Positions 61,801-64,000 of a DNA stretch of 64,000 nucleotides are shown here, one piece after another. A program made the position numbers and the translations under genes. Location: positions 620,001-684,000 of the forward strand of contig NZ_CP034759.1 in NCBI RefSeq assembly GCF_004295665.1, given 5' to 3'. The stretch is from Litorilituus sediminis. GTDB lineage: Bacteria; Pseudomonadota; Gammaproteobacteria; Enterobacterales; Alteromonadaceae. The notes beneath the pieces are model-generated. The model worked only from the letters and a program-made list of their open reading frames with translations. It was not told the DNA's origin and searched no databases. The number at the start of each line of letters is the position of its first letter. The stretch's first letter is position 1.

Positions 61801-64000
61801 TTAATCCTTAGTTTCTTCTTCATCTTCCGCAATAATATTAAGAACTTGTTCAAGATATTTGCCATGTGCTGTCGATGTTGCTGAGCGCAAATATGGCGGA
61901 ATAACCTCTAGAAATTCACTTTTAGAAATAGGCTTAAATTCACATAAAGCTGCGATCATAGCTGGCCTTAGCAATCTACTTGCTAACGGCACTTCATCGT
62001 TAGTAGGGATAACTTCCTCAGCAAACTTTTGAAGCTTTACCTCTAATAAATCATCTGTTTGAATAAACTTATCTAGCTCATGTAATACTTGGCTCTCGTG
62101 CTCGACAACGTTTTCAATTTCTTCTACTTCAGATTCTATCTCAGCATGTTCAGGTACTTCAGTTTTTAGCTGATGTAATGCTTCAATAATTGGCTTTAAT
62201 TGAGCTTGTGGATTTTTGAACCAATCGGTTGACCATATTCGTTTAATATTCCAGCCTAAGCCTTCTAGTACCGATTGACGTAACCTGTCCCTGTCACGTG
62301 CGGATTTAGCAGAATGGTATGTTGCTCCATCACATTCCACGCCCATTAAGTAGCGACCTGGCTGACCAGGGTCTTGCACTGCTAGGTCAATAAAGTAACC
62401 GGCAACCCCAACTTGTGGCACACAAGTAAAGCCCTCAAGCTTTAATGCATTCATCACGGCTATTTCAAAATCACTATCTGGCTGTTTTCCAGTATGTTTT
62501 TGCTGTTGAAGCTTGCCAGTTTGAGCAAAGCTTAAAAAGCTTTTAAGGGCTTGTACACCTGGGCTTGATGTTTCAGATGCGACAATATGGCCTTCTGTCA
62601 TTGAGCTAAATACATGCATGCGTTTTTTAGAACGAGTGAATAATACATTTAATCGTCTGCCACCTGCGGCTGAATTAATTGGGCCAAAACGCTGCGGCAT
62701 TTGAGCCGCCCCTGCTTCTTGTGGACCGTAGGTGCATGAAATGTAGATAACGTCTCTTTCATCACCTTGTACATTTTCAAGGTTTTTAAGGAATAATGCT
62801 TCATCTGTATTCGCATTATCCGCCAATGCATCTCTAAATTGAGGGTCATCTTTAGATAGCTCTTCCACACAGCGCTCTATTTGCTCTCGCTGTTTTGAAC
62901 TCATTGCAACCACACCTAACGATTCATGTGGTCGATGTAATAAATGGTTTCTCACGGCTTCGGCAATAACTTTAGCTTCTTCAATATTATGCTGATTTAC
63001 AAAGCGACCACTTTTTACGTGGGTAAATTTAATACCAAATTCATCACTTTTACTTGATGGTGATGGGAATACCACTAAGTTACTGTCGTAAAATTCCTGG
63101 TTGGAAAAGGCAATTAAACTTTCGTGACGCGAGCGATAATGCCAACGTAACCGACGAGCATTGAACATAGGGAAAGAGACATCGAGGATGCTTTCTGATT
63201 GCTCTATCGCTGTGGTATCTTCATCATCGTTATCAACGGCTTTATCAAAAAAGCTCGTTGGTGGTAACTGCTTTGGATCGCCAACAACAACTAATTGTTT
63301 ACCCCGAGCAATAGTACCTAAAGCATCTTGTGGTTTAATTTGTGATGCTTCATCCATAACGACTAAATCAAATTCTAGTTGTCCTGGTGCTAGGTATTGA
63401 GCTACAGAGTGCGGCCCCATCATGAAGCAAGGTTTTAAAGCCACTAAAGATTTACTGGCTCGTCTAACTAGTTGCCTTATCGGTGCATGACGAGTTTTTT
63501 TGTTCACTTCATTGTTGATAAGACCCATTTCAGTGTAAGAAGATACCTTACCGCTTGAAACACCAGAAAGAGTATTATTAAAGCCTTGTGCAACCTGATA
63601 GGCAATTTTCTGCTGTTGAAGCGTTTTAAGCTTATTGTCGTATTCTCTAAATTGCTTACGAATAGCATTTTGGTCGGCTCCTGAAAAATAAGCTAACTCT
63701 TGGTTCTCATTTATTATTTCTCTGGCCAGAATGTCAAATACTGAGTAAACATAGATTTGTTCAATATTTTCTAAATCTAAAGCACCGGTTTCGGTATAAC
63801 GTAATAAATTCTCTAATCCTTTGTCTGACAATGACGATCTGATTCGAATAAAGTCTACCCAAGTGCTCAGCCAACGAGGCTGGCTAATCGCTTTATGATT
63901 ACGTTCTTGCAATAACTTGAAATTACTATTCGTCCCTTTAAACCATGCGCTCTCATCTAATTCAACTCTATCGGTGAACTCCTGTAATGTCTTTTGATAA
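61801..64000 (-). CDS. SF1 helicase with C-terminal Vsr/DUF559-type nuclease domain, N-terminus outside window
   Basis: The frame is open to the right edge, so only about the last 733 codons are seen; an in-frame TTG at 63912 is internal. Helicase motifs II to VI are present: DLVVMDEASQIKPQDALG, VVVGDPKQLPPTSFF, LRWHYRSRHESLIAFSN, VQGDERDVIYISCTYGP and RRLNVLFTRSKKRMHV. Then comes a Vsr/DUF559-like nuclease (DFEIAVMNAL, YFIDLAVQDP, LMGVECDGATYHSAKSARDRDRLRQ with D/E-C-D pattern). This layout is that of large DUF4011-type defence helicases; the DUF4011 part would lie outside. It is the first gene seen of the operon. Confidence 0.85.
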   Translation of the reverse strand, partial: YQKTLQEFTDRVELDESAWFKGTNSNFKLLQERNHKAISQPRWLSTWVDFIRIRSSLSDKGLENLLRYTETGALDLENIEQIYVYSVFDILAREIINENQELAYFSGADQNAIRKQFREYDNKLKTLQQQKIAYQVAQGFNNTLSGVSSGKVSSYTEMGLINNEVNKKTRHAPIRQLVRRASKSLVALKPCFMMGPHSVAQYLAPGQLEFDLVVMDEASQIKPQDALGTIARGKQLVVVGDPKQLPPTSFFDKAVDNDDEDTTAIEQSESILDVSFPMFNARRLRWHYRSRHESLIAFSNQEFYDSNLVVFPSPSSKSDEFGIKFTHVKSGRFVNQHNIEEAKVIAEAVRNHLLHRPHESLGVVAMSSKQREQIERCVEELSKDDPQFRDALADNANTDEALFLKNLENVQGDERDVIYISCTYGPQEAGAAQMPQRFGPINSAAGGRRLNVLFTRSKKRMHVFSSMTEGHIVASETSSPGVQALKSFLSFAQTGKLQQQKHTGKQPDSDFEIAVMNALKLEGFTCVPQVGVAGYFIDLAVQDPGQPGRYLMGVECDGATYHSAKSARDRDRLRQSVLEGLGWNIKRIWSTDWFKNPQAQLKPIIEALHQLKTEVPEHAEIESEVEEIENVVEHESQVLHELDKFIQTDDLLEVKLQKFAEEVIPTNDEVPLASRLLRPAMIAALCEFKPISKSEFLEVIPPYLRSATSTAHGKYLEQVLNIIAEDEEETKD

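Overview
The window reads as a chromosomal segment of an AT-rich marine gammaproteobacterium of the Alteromonadales, most likely Colwelliaceae (Colwellia or Thalassotalea-like). The reasons are the gene content (a rhombosortase with a C-terminal sorting-tail substrate, a TIGR02922-type small protein, a VC2046/SO_2500-like protein) and gammaproteobacterial synteny blocks: ppsR-aroH, yfbV-ackA-pta, yffB-dapE, bamC/gcvR/bcp. The genus is an inference from protein flavour only.

Layout. 1-8954: end of ppsR, aroH, a low-molecular-weight tyrosine phosphatase, a giant calcium-binding thrombospondin-type-3 repeat protein, a beta-barrel protein and a chemoreceptor. 9156-13458: a four-gene molybdenum hydroxylase operon (xdhC-like, mocA-like, IorA-like and IorB-like). 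13699-23212: gamma-glutamyltransferase, tRNA acp3U transferase (DTW), rhombosortase, S9 peptidase, YchJ, an unknown protein and the RstAB-like two-component system. A 267-bp MITE-like repeat lies just upstream of rstA. 23755-34434: xthA, rlmA, yfbV, a PPOX flavoprotein, a methyltransferase, ackA-pta, an ACT protein, an ArsC/Spx-like protein, dapE, an M15 peptidase and a DUF2897 protein. 34471-36156: an IS1182-family element flanked by two identical 28-bp copies of a complete intrinsic terminator. 36183-38082: bamC and gcvR, without the dapA usually found next to bamC.

From 38324 the chromosome becomes an accessory island. The bcp gene that belongs after gcvR is cut after codon 95 by an IS3-family element that has no target duplication. 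Right of it are remnants of a probable recombinase-type mobile element, a complete divergent second bcp, and a small regulator with paired palindromic operators. From the right edge to 42211 runs one tight minus-strand operon of about 22 kb. In transcription order it encodes an SF1 helicase with a Vsr/DUF559-type nuclease tail (cut by the window), an acidic 118-aa protein, HsdM, HsdS, a reverse transcriptase, a NERD-pseudokinase-kinase-SF1 helicase fusion, an unknown 464-aa protein, HsdR, a coiled-coil McrB-type ATPase, a DUF2357 PD-(D/E)XK nuclease with zinc ribbons, and a frameshifted gene with a DUF3800-like start.

The most notable part is this operon. The type I restriction-modification genes are split (M-S ... 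R) by three uncharacterised genes and run by 1-bp overlap into a McrBC-like pair. This suggests a co-expressed multi-layer antiphage locus. No homology search could be run; names rest on motifs and family knowledge.
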